A stretch of DNA of 64,000 nucleotides from Granulicella mallensis (lineage in GTDB: Bacteria; Acidobacteriota; Terriglobia; Terriglobales; Acidobacteriaceae), in NCBI RefSeq assembly GCF_014203225.1, contig NZ_JACHIO010000003.1, forward strand, positions 124,001-188,000, given 5' to 3'. The position numbers and the translations under genes were made by a program. Every line of letters begins with the position of its first letter. The stretch's first letter is position 1. Positions 45,953-56,200 of the stretch are shown in pieces. The notes under the pieces are model-generated. The model did not search any database. It saw nothing but the letters and a program-made list of their open reading frames with translations, and had not been told where the DNA came from.

Positions 45953-46324
45953 ATGACTACAGCATCAAGAGCTATCAACTTTACCAAGGGCATGCCATTC
46001 AGTGACGGCTATGTCGCGAACAACACCTTGTATGTCGCGGGACAGCAGGGGCCGTCGTCCGACGGCAATACACTCGACATAAATATCACGGAGCAAACCA
46101 CGAACGCCATCAACGCAGTCAGGAAGGTGCTGGACGAAGCTGGTTTCCGCATGTCGGACATCGCATCGGTCACGGTATTTTTCACGGATCTCAACGATGT
46201 CTCGTTAATAAACACCGTCTACAACGCTTCAATACCTGATCCCAAACCAGCGCGAACTGCAGTCCAGGTAGCCGGATTGATCGGCGGCGCAAAGATCGAG
46301 ATTTCCGCAATAGCGGTTCGGTAG
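45953..46324 (+). CDS. ridA: RidA family protein (Rid/YjgF)
   Basis: 123 residues from the ATG at 45953 with AAAGGAG upstream. The Arg in PARTAVQVAGL that holds the substrate carboxylate in RidA is present, followed by GGAKIEISAIAV. RidA enzymes hydrate reactive enamine/imine intermediates from PLP enzymes. The start (FTKGMPFSDGYVANNTLYV) is typical of environmental Rid subfamilies. It is in an operon behind the dipeptidase and ahead of a metallothionein gene (72 bp). Confidence 0.9.
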   Translation: MTTASRAINFTKGMPFSDGYVANNTLYVAGQQGPSSDGNTLDINITEQTTNAINAVRKVLDEAGFRMSDIASVTVFFTDLNDVSLINTVYNASIPDPKPARTAVQVAGLIGGAKIEISAIAVR

Positions 46325-46396
46325 CAGCGCAAGCATGAGGCAGAGTAAAGCACTGCCGGCATTCGCAATCAAGGGAATAAACGGAGGATTACGGAA

Positions 46397-46555
46397 ATGG
46401 AAACTCAAGAGAAAAGTAAGTGCGAGCACGTCCCATGCTCGTGTCTCGTCGAACCTGGTCAAAAGTACTGCGGTGACGCCTGTCGCAACGCGGGGAGCGA
46501 AGAAGTCGAGATCGCCTGCCAATGTGACCATGCCGCATGTCCTCTGACGCTTTAG
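46397..46555 (+). CDS. Bacterial metallothionein-like Cys-rich protein
   Basis: 52 residues from the ATG at 46397, nine bases after GGAGG, to TAG at 46555. It has nine Cys and two His in the order C-x-H-x2-C-x-C, then YCGDAC (C-x3-C), then C-x-C-x-H-x3-C. This is the SmtA/BmtA metallothionein pattern, including the zinc-finger-like YCGDACRNAG turn. Such proteins sequester Zn, Cd or Cu. The gene lies in the RidA to DUF4136 interval, on the same strand as both. Confidence 0.88.
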   Translation: METQEKSKCEHVPCSCLVEPGQKYCGDACRNAGSEEVEIACQCDHAACPLTL

Positions 46556-46631
46556 GAAGGAACCTCGTTCAGCACATACCCAGACCGGGAGGTGATGGGC
46601 GTTCGCACTTGTCTGCCATAAGGAGAAACGT

Positions 46632-47180
46632 ATGAGGATTCAGCGCAGGATATCTTTATTTATCGCGACCGCGACCTTCCTTCTGTCGACATCGTTCGCA
46701 CAGCAGGTGAAGACTGACTACGATCGAGGCACAGACTTCAAGCAGTACAAGTCGTACTCTTGGGGAAATGTCCGAACGCCAAATCCCTTATGGGTCAAGC
46801 GGATCAAGGCGGCGGTCGATTCCGCCCTTCTATCGAAAGGTTGGACTCAGGTTCGCTCTGGCGGAAATGTGTCCATCATGGCCATGGAAATGACCCAAGA
46901 TCATCAGACCCTTAACACCTACTACGACAGCTTCGGCGGCGGATGGGGATGGGGAGGAAGGTTTGGTGGGCTCGGCGATGGTTTCGGTCAATCTACGACG
47001 ACGCAAGAAACGTATCGAGTCGGCACCCTGATTGTCGATTTGTTCGACTCAAGCACCAAACAGCTGATCTGGCGAGGATCCTCAAGTGATGTCTTGTCCG
47101 ACAAATCCAACAAGAACATCAAGAACCTGAATAGACGAGTCGCGAAAATGTTCAACAGCTTTCCACCCCGCAGACGCTAA
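46632..47180 (+). CDS. DUF4136 exported protein
   Basis: 182 residues; AAGGAG eight bases ahead of the start. A signal peptide (1-23, cleavage after SFAQ) leads to a DUF4136 domain (TDYDRGTDFKQYKSYSW, AVDSALLSKGW, LIVDLFDSSTKQLIWRG). No lipobox Cys is present, unlike many relatives. A Gly/Trp-rich loop (GGGWGWGGRFGG) interrupts the domain. It is probably periplasmic; function unknown. It ends 36 bp before a hairpin shared with the convergent activator gene. Confidence 0.85.
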   Translation: MRIQRRISLFIATATFLLSTSFAQQVKTDYDRGTDFKQYKSYSWGNVRTPNPLWVKRIKAAVDSALLSKGWTQVRSGGNVSIMAMEMTQDHQTLNTYYDSFGGGWGWGGRFGGLGDGFGQSTTTQETYRVGTLIVDLFDSSTKQLIWRGSSSDVLSDKSNKNIKNLNRRVAKMFNSFPPRRR

Positions 47181-47207
47181 GTACTGGGAAGACAGAAGCC
47201 TCAGTCG

Positions 47208-48209
47208 TTACGCGAAAGATTGCTCCCTCGACTTTGGTCCGTGGGAGCAATCTGTTTCCCCGTTTGGTCGAGAAGCTATTTCACGGAAGATTCCGTGACG
47301 TTGCATCATGGTGATCAGAGTCGTCCTGGCCAGTCCCAGTTGGGCGGCCGCTCCACGCCGGCCGCCAACAACCCAATTGGTCTCCCGAAGCGCAGCTGTG
47401 ATGTGAGCCCGCTCGGCATCAGCGAGCGTTCTGATTGGTGCCGATTCTCCAATCGAGGTCGTTAGATCGATCGCTGACAAGTCAAGGACGGACCCTTTAG
47501 CCATAATTACGGCACGTTCGACTACATTTTGCAGTTCCCTGATATTGCCAGGCCAATCATGGCCTCTCAAGGCTTCCATCATTCCGTCGGAAATGCGATC
47601 AATCGACTTGCCCTGTCTCTTCGCAAACTTGCAAATAAAATGTTCTGTCAGCGTTCGAATGTCGTCCTTTCGTTCCCGCAACGGCGGCAAGCTAATCGGA
47701 AACACATTCAACCTGTAGTAGAGGTCCGCTCGAAACTTCCGATCTTGGACCATGCGCCAAAGGTCTTGGTTTGTGGCTGCGATTACCCTCACATCAAGAT
47801 TAATCGGACGCCCGCTACCCAGCCGCTCGATCTGCATTTCCTGAAGGACTCGGAGCAACTTCGGCTGTAGGTCGAGCGGAAGATCTCCAATCTCATCCAG
47901 AAAAAGCGTTCCTCGATCAGCGCTCTGAAACCTCCCCACAGTCTGGGTCACGGCCCCAGTGAAAGCACCTCGTTCATGCCCGAACAGTTCGCTTTCGAGC
48001 AAGGCATTCGGAATCGCAGCGCAGTTGACGGCTACAAAGCGATTGTGCCGACGCTGACCGGCCTCGTGAATTGCTTGAGCAATCACCTCTTTACCGGTTC
48101 CAGTTTCCCCTTGCAATAGAACCGTCGAGTCGACAGGGGCGACCATATCAATCTGGTCGCGGACGGCTTGAAAATTTGCGCTAGAACCGATCAAAGTAGT
48201 AGCAGCCAT
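47208..48209 (-). CDS. Sigma-54 activator lacking a sensory domain
   Basis: 333 residues from the ATG at 48209 (GGAGGGT upstream). It consists of an AAA+ sigma-54 interaction domain from its first residues: Walker A GETGTGKE, GAFTGA loop, DEIGDLP Walker B, and arginine-finger region FRADLYYRLNVFPI. A Fis-type helix-turn-helix follows (AAAQLGLARTTLITMMQRHGI). There is no N-terminal GAF, PAS or receiver domain, so control must come through a partner, as for PspF-like activators. Its target promoter is not identifiable here. Confidence 0.9.
   Translation of the reverse strand: MAATTLIGSSANFQAVRDQIDMVAPVDSTVLLQGETGTGKEVIAQAIHEAGQRRHNRFVAVNCAAIPNALLESELFGHERGAFTGAVTQTVGRFQSADRGTLFLDEIGDLPLDLQPKLLRVLQEMQIERLGSGRPINLDVRVIAATNQDLWRMVQDRKFRADLYYRLNVFPISLPPLRERKDDIRTLTEHFICKFAKRQGKSIDRISDGMMEALRGHDWPGNIRELQNVVERAVIMAKGSVLDLSAIDLTTSIGESAPIRTLADAERAHITAALRETNWVVGGRRGAAAQLGLARTTLITMMQRHGIFREIASRPNGETDCSHGPKSREQSFA
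47217..47253 (+). terminator. Hairpin between convergent genes
   Basis: AGATTGCTCCC and GGGAGCAATCT form a perfect 11 bp stem with a 15-base loop, followed on the plus strand by GTTTCCCCGTTT. It would end the DUF4136 transcript and lies inside the 3' end of the activator gene. Confidence 0.6.
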
Positions 48210-48436
48210 CGTGTACCCTCCAGGAAAAACCAAGCTTGATCATCGGAAGTTGTCTTGGTGCTCATGCGTCGATTGTCGACTAATTTCTGGCGAGAAAAAG
48301 CCCCCCATTGGGAGCCGGAAGAGCTACTTCGGCCTTCAGAACGACTCTTTTGAGCGAGGAATTTCCAAATGCTGTCCGAACAATTCTCCTATGGAGCCGT
48401 TCGGCCAACATATATGTCTATATGCCGACTCGGCTG
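48210..48436. other. Intergenic region upstream of activator
   Basis: 227 bp holding the promoter of the sigma-54 activator and the 3' side of the DoxX gene. No clear motif seen. Confidence 0.35.
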
Positions 48437-48808
48437 TCAACGCTTAAGGTCTATCCTCTTCCAACCAAACAACCTTGAATCGAGAGACCATGCGCCGGGC
48501 CCAAGAAGGGCCAACGCGGCGCCGATGGACGCTAACAAAATACACGGACAGGGATTTGTGCTTTGCGTGATGATGCTCCAAATTGCGAGGACCACCACTA
48601 AAGATCCTGCAATGGGCGTCCACAACCCCGCGACCAGAAGGCTCCCATCTGCAATTGCGGCAATATCCCAAAAAGCGGGCTCTAGCGGTTGGCCAGTTCG
48701 GAATTTTTCGATTCCATGAATGATGAGAGCGAGACCGGCCACAAGGCGTAGGAGCAGAAGTCCCGCGCCTGGCCAGCCGCGAGCGAATGTAGAGAATAGA
48801 CGACGCAA
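48437..48808 (-). CDS. DoxX family membrane protein
   Basis: 123 residues from a TTG at 48808 with GAAGAGG upstream. Four membrane segments are visible: LLLLRLVAGLALIIHGIEKF, AIADGSLLVAGLWTPI, SLVVVLAIWSII, and CILLASIGAALALLGPG. The GIEKF and LxxGLWTP features are DoxX/DoxD family marks. Members are membrane partners in thiol or quinone redox. It stands alone between the activator and the two-component genes. Confidence 0.83.
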   Translation of the reverse strand: MRRLFSTFARGWPGAGLLLLRLVAGLALIIHGIEKFRTGQPLEPAFWDIAAIADGSLLVAGLWTPIAGSLVVVLAIWSIITQSTNPCPCILLASIGAALALLGPGAWSLDSRLFGWKRIDLKR

Positions 48809-48855
48809 GGGAACCTCTTCATGAGGTTAGGCGATTCTCGAATTTGAGGAGACCC

Positions 48856-48884
48856 CCAAAAGAGTCGAGAATCCTCTCTTTTGG
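48856..48884 (-). terminator. Terminator after two-component operon
   Basis: CCAAAAGAG pairs with CTCTTTTGG around an 11-base loop, five bases past the response-regulator stop. An overlapping GATTCTCGA/TCGAGAATC pairing (48833-48873) could form the alternative structure. Confidence 0.6.
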
Positions 48885-48888
48885 ATCG

Positions 48889-49521
48889 CTAAGCCTCGAT
48901 GATTCCCCTCTTCAGACCGATCATGGCAGCTTGAGTTCGATCGTTGGCGTTTAGTTTCGACAAAATATTTTTGACACGGCCTTTGACTGTCTGCTCAGTG
49001 AGCGACAGTTGCGTCGCAATCTGTTTGTTTGCGTTCCCTGCCGCAATCAACCGAAGTACATCAACTTCGCCGGCCGTCAGATGGTCATCCATCGCATGTT
49101 CTGCGAGCGCAAACGAAGCATCGGGCGATATGGACTTTCTTCCCGCATGAACAGCACGGATGGTTTCAAGCAGTTCTCTATGAAGTAGAGTCTTCAATAA
49201 ATAACCACGAGCCCCAGCCTTCAAAGCCCTGATGACTTGTACATCTCCGGTGTAGGTAGTGAGTACGATGACCTTTGCATCCGGAAATTCCCCCCGAATG
49301 GCTATCAATGCATCAAGGCCGTTCATCTCGGGCATCTGCAAGTCCATTAACGTTATATCTGGCTGATGCATGCGGAACTGTTGGATCGCTTCTCTACCAT
49401 TGGCGGCTTCGGCAGCCACTTCCATATCCTTATGATCGGCCAAAATAGCCACTATGCCTTGGCGAAAAATGGAATGATCGTCGACGGCCAGGATCCGTAT
49501 TGGTGTCGGACTACTATTCAT
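48889..49521 (-). CDS. NarL/LuxR-type response regulator
   Basis: 210 residues from the ATG at 49521, overlapping the kinase stop by 8 bp. The receiver has AVDDH, the phosphoacceptor Asp in LMDLQMPEMNG, and Lys in GYLLKTLLH. A LuxR helix-turn-helix follows (LTAGEVDVLRLIAAGNANKQ, SLTEQTVKGRVKNIL). It should be phosphorylated by the coupled kinase and bind DNA as a dimer. Targets are unknown. Confidence 0.93.
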   Translation of the reverse strand: MNSSPTPIRILAVDDHSIFRQGIVAILADHKDMEVAAEAANGREAIQQFRMHQPDITLMDLQMPEMNGLDALIAIRGEFPDAKVIVLTTYTGDVQVIRALKAGARGYLLKTLLHRELLETIRAVHAGRKSISPDASFALAEHAMDDHLTAGEVDVLRLIAAGNANKQIATQLSLTEQTVKGRVKNILSKLNANDRTQAAMIGLKRGIIEA

Positions 49522-52500
49522 TTTGTAAGTTTCGATCCCCTCTGCGTAACACAGACCATCGGGAAACGCGCGGCTTCGCGTAGGCACTGGTTGCTGGAAT
49601 CCTTAACTCCACTTCGCTGCCCGAACCCAGTTCGCTCCAGACTTCGATGATGCCTGCAACCAGTGTCGCCCGTTCGCGCATACCGTGCAAGCCCCAATGC
49701 CCTGGAGAAATGTGTCCATTGAGAACACTCTGGTCGATTCCCTTTCCGTCGTCTCGGATTCGGATTCGCAGTTGGCTTTGGTCGTAGTGAATCTCAACTT
49801 CGATGTGTTCCGCCTCCGAGTGCCTGATGGCATTCCGCAGCGCCTCCGCGGTGATCCGATATGCTTCGTCTCGAACTATTGGATTCAGAATGCACGGAGT
49901 TCCTTCTATTTGGACTCGAAATTGAGGAGGATGTTCGCGTGGCGGTCCGCTCAGAAGCTCATTCCCGAAGTTGCTGACAGCCTCTCCCAAATCAATGGTT
50001 GATAATTCGACAGACCGCAATTCTTGGAGGGCATCGCGGCCTTCAATGATCGCATCCGACGCCTGCTCAATGGCACTCTCCATACGTGTCTTGGCCACGT
50101 CAGGCTCCCTCGGGAGTAGATTGGAGACGGCTTGGAACCGAAGGAGTAATGCGCTGAAACTCTGCAGCAATGTGTCGTGAAGATCGCGAGCAATTCGCGT
50201 CCGTTCGTCCACACGGACGTCAAGAGCCATTTGAAATTGCCGCTCAAGTTGTTGAAGGCGGAATTGGTAGACGATCCATAGGACTAGAAGACTGGCGACC
50301 ACAACAATGGCTCTGAACCAGATCGTCTGATACCACGCTGGCAATATGGAGAAGTCCACAATGGCCAGTTCGTCGGACCACTTTCCGTTGATATCGGAGG
50401 CCGCAGCCGCGAAGTGATAGTGGCCGGCTGGAAGGTTGCGATACATGACTGGACTCGCGGTGCTAACCTCGTGCCAATTGGCGTCGGTCTCTTGCAATCT
50501 AACGCGAAAGCGGACTGCATCTGGATCGGACAGACTGATAGCGGCGTACTCGATACGCACGCTGGAGGTGTGTGCCGGGAATGTCAGCTGATGGTCGGGC
50601 TCGTAGTTCTTGTCGTCGGCTGAAACCGATTGGATCGTGATCGGAGGGGCTGCCGGTGGAGTTCGAAGCTGTTTTGGATCTAGTGATACCAAGCCACCAT
50701 CGACGGAGAACCATAGCCTCCCATCGCTTCCCTGAATGGCAGAAGGAAGCGGGCGGATTTGCGGGGCGAAGCCCGGCAGACCTTCTCGATTCCCAATGCG
50801 CTCACCTTTAACGCGATAAGAGGGATCTTTGAGTGCTTCAAGTATTTCAGCCCGACGGATGTGGATGATTCCAGAAAGGCCGTTGAGCCATAGATCTCCA
50901 TCGGCAGTTTCGACGATCCCGGATATTCCGAGCAGCCAGTCTCCGTTAACCGCGGCAATCGTATGAAATTTTCCTTCATCGAATTGCTGTAATCCAAACT
51001 CTCCGCCGATCCATATCTGCGATCCGCGCCCATATATCGCGGTGATGGTACCCACTCGGATACCGTCACTTGGATGAAACACCTTCACTTTCTCTCGTTC
51101 CAAGGAAGCCAGTTGTCCCCTTGAGTAGCCAAACCAAACCCTTCCAAGGCTGTCGGAAAACTCACTTATTACGTCCGGCGTCGGGAAACCGCTATGCACA
51201 TCAGGGATCGTCCACACGCCCCTTACCAATCGATATAGGCCGAGCCTTGAAAAGGAAACCCAAAGTCCCCCGCTTCCGTCCGTTGTCATCGCCTGGAGGT
51301 AGACACCATCACCAAGTCTCTCTTTTGGGAGGGCGACATAAACCATCTTGCCGTTTACGAGATGCCAGAGGCCCCCTTTGCCCCCAAACCACACAGTTCT
51401 ATCGGGAGCCCAATATGCGAGCGTCCAATCTCCAAGACCAACAGAATTGAGAGCATCGGTTTTTCCATCTACCACGCGGTAGGTGTTAGGGATCTTCCCG
51501 CCCCACGTTGCGACCCAGACCTCCCCGACATCACCAGCGGCTATTGCAAACGGCCCTGGCGCAGATCCAAGGCGCTGTTTGACAAACGGAATATAAAAGA
51601 ATCGATGGATTCCATGGTCGTCGCTAAACCAAATATTCCCCTCGCGATCAACCAGAGATTCTGCCCCAAACGGATGAACCTCATATGTCTCCGCATTAGC
51701 AGGGGCGGCTTTGGCCAACGCAGCTTTGATGTCGTCGGGTGTCGACACTCGCATCAGCGGAAGTTCCGCGGAAGCAATTATCCATACGCTGTTGGTTCGG
51801 TCAACTAGTTGCGCCGAATCCTTTCGAAAAAGCGGATAGGTAAGTAAAGTATGGTTCGGTTCTTTTTGAGCGCTTGACCGATGCTGAGTCTCCATACGCC
51901 TCGTTATAACCCGGTGGTCGGCATCTAGAGTGAAACCGTAAGCGGTCACATCATCATCAGTTGCCTCAAACCGGTTATCACCGGGAAGCAGGTACAGCAA
52001 CTTGTGTTTGTCATAGCCAGTAAGGACCCACATCGTACCTTCCCGGTCAAACGCCAATCGCGTAAAGATTCTTGGTCCGTTCCACTCGGAGCCAAGACGG
52101 CGCCACTTGGAATGGTCAAATTCCCAAACGCCATTCGCAGTACCTGCCCACACGATTCCCTTAGGATCTTCAGCAAATCCGTTGACGGTCCCGGTCGCCG
52201 CCCCGTCATCCCGGCTGTAGTTTCTCACCCGGCCGCTATTCACGAAGCTGAAGCCACCAAACTCGTAGCCGACCCAAAGACCGCCTGTTGTGGGCGCGAA
52301 TATGGAAATCACATTCGTGGAGAGGAGTTGATCGCCAGACGACGCATGAAAACGCTCGAACCGCGTGCCATCAAACCGAAATAGTCCCCCAGGACCACCA
52401 AGCCATAAGAACCCATCAGCTGTCTGTGCCATGCTTTGGATATATTCCGGCGCACCTTGCTGGACCGTCCATGATTCCTGCATGACCGCTTGGTTACTTG

Positions 52501-52696
52501 TCCGCGCTGTTGGAGTGGACGCCGAATCGCTTGCATTCTCGTCCTGGACGCTCGCCGGAATTGCACGCGATAGCCCATCTCTCGCTCCGTTGGCAAAAGC
52601 CACGGGGGCCACAAAGCATGCGAGCGCGGCGACGCAGCTGACTGCGGCAAGCAAATCAATTAGCGGGTTCTGCCGAACGAGCACTCCAAGACTCAT
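49514..52696 (-). CDS. Reg_prop/Y_Y_Y hybrid-type sensor histidine kinase
   Basis: 1060 residues from the ATG at 52696 with GGAGG upstream. A signal or anchor helix is near 12-35. A large periplasmic two-component-regulator propeller follows, with repeats such as DGFLWLGGPGGLFRFDG, GGLWVGYEFGGF, GKIVWAGT-like and GSQIWIGGEFGLQQF. A Y_Y_Y domain (about 690-760), one membrane helix (IVVVASLLVLWIVY), a HisKA_3 box RIARDLHDTLLQSF and a HATPase domain come next. It lacks a receiver or AraC domain, unlike Bacteroides hybrid versions; output is through the coupled LuxR regulator. Ligand unknown; relatives sense glycans or other extracellular compounds. Confidence 0.92.
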   Translation of the reverse strand: MSLGVLVRQNPLIDLLAAVSCVAALACFVAPVAFANGARDGLSRAIPASVQDENASDSASTPTARTSNQAVMQESWTVQQGAPEYIQSMAQTADGFLWLGGPGGLFRFDGTRFERFHASSGDQLLSTNVISIFAPTTGGLWVGYEFGGFSFVNSGRVRNYSRDDGAATGTVNGFAEDPKGIVWAGTANGVWEFDHSKWRRLGSEWNGPRIFTRLAFDREGTMWVLTGYDKHKLLYLLPGDNRFEATDDDVTAYGFTLDADHRVITRRMETQHRSSAQKEPNHTLLTYPLFRKDSAQLVDRTNSVWIIASAELPLMRVSTPDDIKAALAKAAPANAETYEVHPFGAESLVDREGNIWFSDDHGIHRFFYIPFVKQRLGSAPGPFAIAAGDVGEVWVATWGGKIPNTYRVVDGKTDALNSVGLGDWTLAYWAPDRTVWFGGKGGLWHLVNGKMVYVALPKERLGDGVYLQAMTTDGSGGLWVSFSRLGLYRLVRGVWTIPDVHSGFPTPDVISEFSDSLGRVWFGYSRGQLASLEREKVKVFHPSDGIRVGTITAIYGRGSQIWIGGEFGLQQFDEGKFHTIAAVNGDWLLGISGIVETADGDLWLNGLSGIIHIRRAEILEALKDPSYRVKGERIGNREGLPGFAPQIRPLPSAIQGSDGRLWFSVDGGLVSLDPKQLRTPPAAPPITIQSVSADDKNYEPDHQLTFPAHTSSVRIEYAAISLSDPDAVRFRVRLQETDANWHEVSTASPVMYRNLPAGHYHFAAAASDINGKWSDELAIVDFSILPAWYQTIWFRAIVVVASLLVLWIVYQFRLQQLERQFQMALDVRVDERTRIARDLHDTLLQSFSALLLRFQAVSNLLPREPDVAKTRMESAIEQASDAIIEGRDALQELRSVELSTIDLGEAVSNFGNELLSGPPREHPPQFRVQIEGTPCILNPIVRDEAYRITAEALRNAIRHSEAEHIEVEIHYDQSQLRIRIRDDGKGIDQSVLNGHISPGHWGLHGMRERATLVAGIIEVWSELGSGSEVELRIPATSAYAKPRVSRWSVLRRGDRNLQNE

Positions 52697-53085
52697 CGCG
52701 CCTCCACGTTGAGAATCATGCAAGCGACTTCGCCCGTTGGACCTCATACGAGCGTCATCACGACTATATTCTCGAATGCAAAGGCCAAGACCGAATACGA
52801 TCTGCGAAATCCGAACGGATGATTTCATCAGAGGCTTCTATAAAAGGCAGTGCACGTCTGGTGCCGATGCAAGAGCCTTTTGCGGCGAATATTACTTCAT
52901 TAGAATCAATAAGTTATGGGATCTCGATGCGGCCCTGGGAATGCGCGGGCGGCACTAATGTCGTCCGTTCGCCTCAGGTGTCGGCACACCGACAGCCAGC
53001 TAGGACCAATTAAACCCAAGGCCGGAGAGTAATTTAGATGGTCAAGAGTGGATGCCTTTATGATCACAAACCGCTACCAGATAAA
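52697..53085. other. Intergenic region upstream of sensor kinase
   Basis: 389 bp containing the kinase promoter on the minus strand and no supported gene. Open frames here are short and unsupported. Confidence 0.35.
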
Positions 53086-53180
53086 GAGGAAGGTGCAGAA
53101 GGAACCCGACTCCTGCCGCGCAGCGGCGAGCCGACAATAGGAGATTAGAGTGCAGGGAGGAAATCAAAGCGGCTTCTCCT
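53086..53180. repeat. Structured repeat, copy B (partner at 4236)
   Basis: About 95 bp matching 4236-4338 in the same orientation: GAAGGTGCAG, GACTCCTGCCGCGC, GTGCAGGGAGG and CAAAGCGGCTTCTCC are shared. The second stem (GGAG...CTCC around CAAAGCGG) is kept. It starts 113 bp beyond the relaxase stop, at the border between conjugation genes and cargo. Confidence 0.6.
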
Positions 53181-53292
53181 GGCGCCATCCTCGACGGAAA
53201 GGGATGAGGCAGCAGTCTACGCGCCATGTGATCGTGGGAAGGAAACGCCATGTCCTATGGATTGAGAAAGCCAAGGGAAATGAATTTGAAGG

Positions 53293-56200
53293 TCATAAGC
53301 TCAATCCCTGATCGTTCCCACCGAAGCCTTTAGAAAGTGACTGCGCTTGCGAGATTTCGTTGACCGCAAGAGCGACGTGTCCTGCGTGTTCCAATGCGTG
53401 TTCCCTCGTTATTGGTTGAGCATGGCGGTCATAGAATTGCCCTTGTGGGTCAATGTGCAGCCAACTGGCACTTTCGTTGTGCTGATAGCTCTGAATGTCG
53501 CCAGTTTCCCGCCGCCACTCGTAACCAGCGTTCTCGTTCGGTAGCGCGACCAGGAGAGGTGCATAGTGCCGCTGGTCGCTTTCGGTAATGGTCTGTAGGG
53601 TGACGGCTACGGGAGTAAGTTCATCTTCGGACTGCCGCCTCTGCTCTTCGGGGCTTTGTTCACGGGTATTGGTCATGGTGTTCTCCTTGGGTTGAATTGA
53701 AGTATTTGAGCGCTCTTGCGTCTGGCTGTTGGGTTTGTTGAGTTGCATAGCGGAGGTCTTGCTGATGTCCGTGTTCAATCGCTGGGCCAAAGTCGTTGCA
53801 TCATTGGTATAGAGACGAGCGTCTGAAACAGCGCGGGATACTGAGACATACGCGAAGCGAGTGTTGATGAGTTCTGGATGCGCCGTGGTGTCCATATTGA
53901 TGAGGACTCGATCCGTAGTGAGGCCTTGAGAACTGTGTGACGTGACTGCGTATCCGTGGTCGAAGTGCCTCATCTGGGAGCTGTCGAACGTCACGCTTCG
54001 ACCCTTTTCGCCGTCCATTCGAACGGTCATGCTGATCCCGTCGATTCGCTCGATGGTTCCCAAGTCTCGATTCTTCACGTCCATCTCGGGTTTGCTAACC
54101 GTGAACTGCAAGCGGTCCCCCTCTGCGAACTCCCGACTGATCTCGCGGTAGGCGGCGATGCCGTGGAGTCGTTCCGGGTTATAGCTGACATTCTGACCGT
54201 CCTGCCGTTCTACGGTGAGGCGGTTCTCCCTGGGGTCGGTGGATAGGACGGTCGCGTAACTGCCACGGTCGAGTCCAAGTTCTTTGCTACCTCGGGTGTA
54301 GAAAAGGACATCCTCTGGCTGGTATAGCGCCGCCCAATTCCGGTCGGCACTTGTCAACTCCGACCTCTGGATCAGAACGGTCATCTGGTGGTTTTCCGCT
54401 GGCAAGACTCCGGTGCGTTGCAGTTCGGCTCGGACAGCGTCATTGATATCGCGGCGGCCCGCGTTGTCGGGCGATACTATAAGCGTGCCCTCGGGTCTCG
54501 CAACGTATTCCTTTGCGATGGCGTCGATGCGCTGTTGGCGGTCTGGGATTTCGGTGACGCGCCCTTGTTCCTGGAGTAGTTGAACTCCCACATTCGTCTC
54601 ATTGCGCGAAAGATGTTCGACGGCGCGTAGTAGTTCAGGATCTTTCTGACGAACGATTTGGTCGAGATGGGAAGTCCGCATCCCTGCTTCCTGCATCTGC
54701 TCGAAAGGCTTCCCGGCATCGACCCCTTGGTGTTGTCGGGTGTCGCCAATGAGCAGTACGCGATCCTGCGGACCGATCTTTTGAAGGAACGCTTGCATCT
54801 GGCGAGTGCTAGCGAGACTCGACTCATCAAGCATGTAAAGATGTCGCGCGGTGGGATCACCCGAACTACGTTCTGTTCCGCCGCGAGACAGAAACCCTTG
54901 CAAGGTGTCGGCTGGGATACCGGCATCGCGGAGCTGACCAGCAGCGCGGCTGGTAGGCGCAAGCCCCTCTACGGCGTAGCCGTTTTGCTCTGCTCCTTCG
55001 CGGATACCTGAAAGAGCCGATGTCTTGCCCGAACCGGCCAAGCCTTGCAAGCCGTGTATCCGGTCTTGCGAGGTCAGTATTTCCTCAATGGCTTTGCGCT
55101 GCGCAGGGTTAAGCAATTCGCGTTCGCGGGCATGAGATGCTGCGTCTTCCCTGCCCATGATCGGTTCGCTCTTGAGTTGGCCCTGCTGCATGTGCTTGAT
55201 CGTTGCAAGTTCTTCAGCGATAGCTTCTCTGGTCGTGAACTGCCTTCCTGTCTCATGCTTTTGTCCGGGTACGGATTGGAACTCGCCAGAGGTGACCCGC
55301 TCCTCGAACCGTTCGCGCACCTGGCGGTATGTGAGATCGCCCATACCGCGCCGTAGGGCGTCGCGCATGAGATCGCGTTCGTCTGTGACGGCCTCCCGCT
55401 CAAAGTTGCGGCTCTTGGAGAACGTGACGGCTTCCTGTACACGCTTCGGCATGGTCGCGAGGGGCATTTGCTCGATACCGTTCGCCCGATGTCTGGCATC
55501 TCGAACGACCTGATCCGCTTGATTGCCGAACGCTGCCGCAACCTGTCGGTGAGCCGCTAGAACCTCGGACGGAGTGTGAATTTCTTTCTTGTCGCGGGTC
55601 GAATGAGCGGCGATCTGCGCGGCCTCTGGCCCCGCAAAGCCACTCTTTTCGAGGTATTCGCGAATCTGTTGGCTCCGTGGGCTTGAGGCGTCAAGGTATT
55701 CCTGCGTGTACCCCTTGATCTCCGGTGCTCCGCTCCTGCCAGGTGTAATTTCGTAGCCCAACTGATACAGACGGTACATCAGCTCAGATTGATAAACCGC
55801 CGTCGCAAATTGCTGACTGTCGAAGTAACTCTGAGGCTGAACGGCGCGGGTGGAACCGTCTGCCCGTTCCGTCATGTTGAAGATGACCGCATGGGTGTGA
55901 AGCTGTGGCGCGGCATAACCGTCAACTGGACGTGCGGTGTCGTGCTCGAATTTTGCGGCGATGAATTTGCCGGTGGTTTCAGCGGCGCGGTTCCCGCCGA
56001 TTCTTGCTTGGGTATACCGCTCCAACTCTGTGAGGGCCGTTGTCACTGCTTCCCGATGAGCATAACGAACACGGTCGTCTCCGCCGACAAGGGCGGTCAG
56101 TGAGACAGACTTGGGCGCGGAAAACGTAGCATCCCATCCCGCTCTATGCTCGACGGGCTTTACCGTAGCTCCGTCTGTGGTCGTGTACTCCTGGCCGTTA

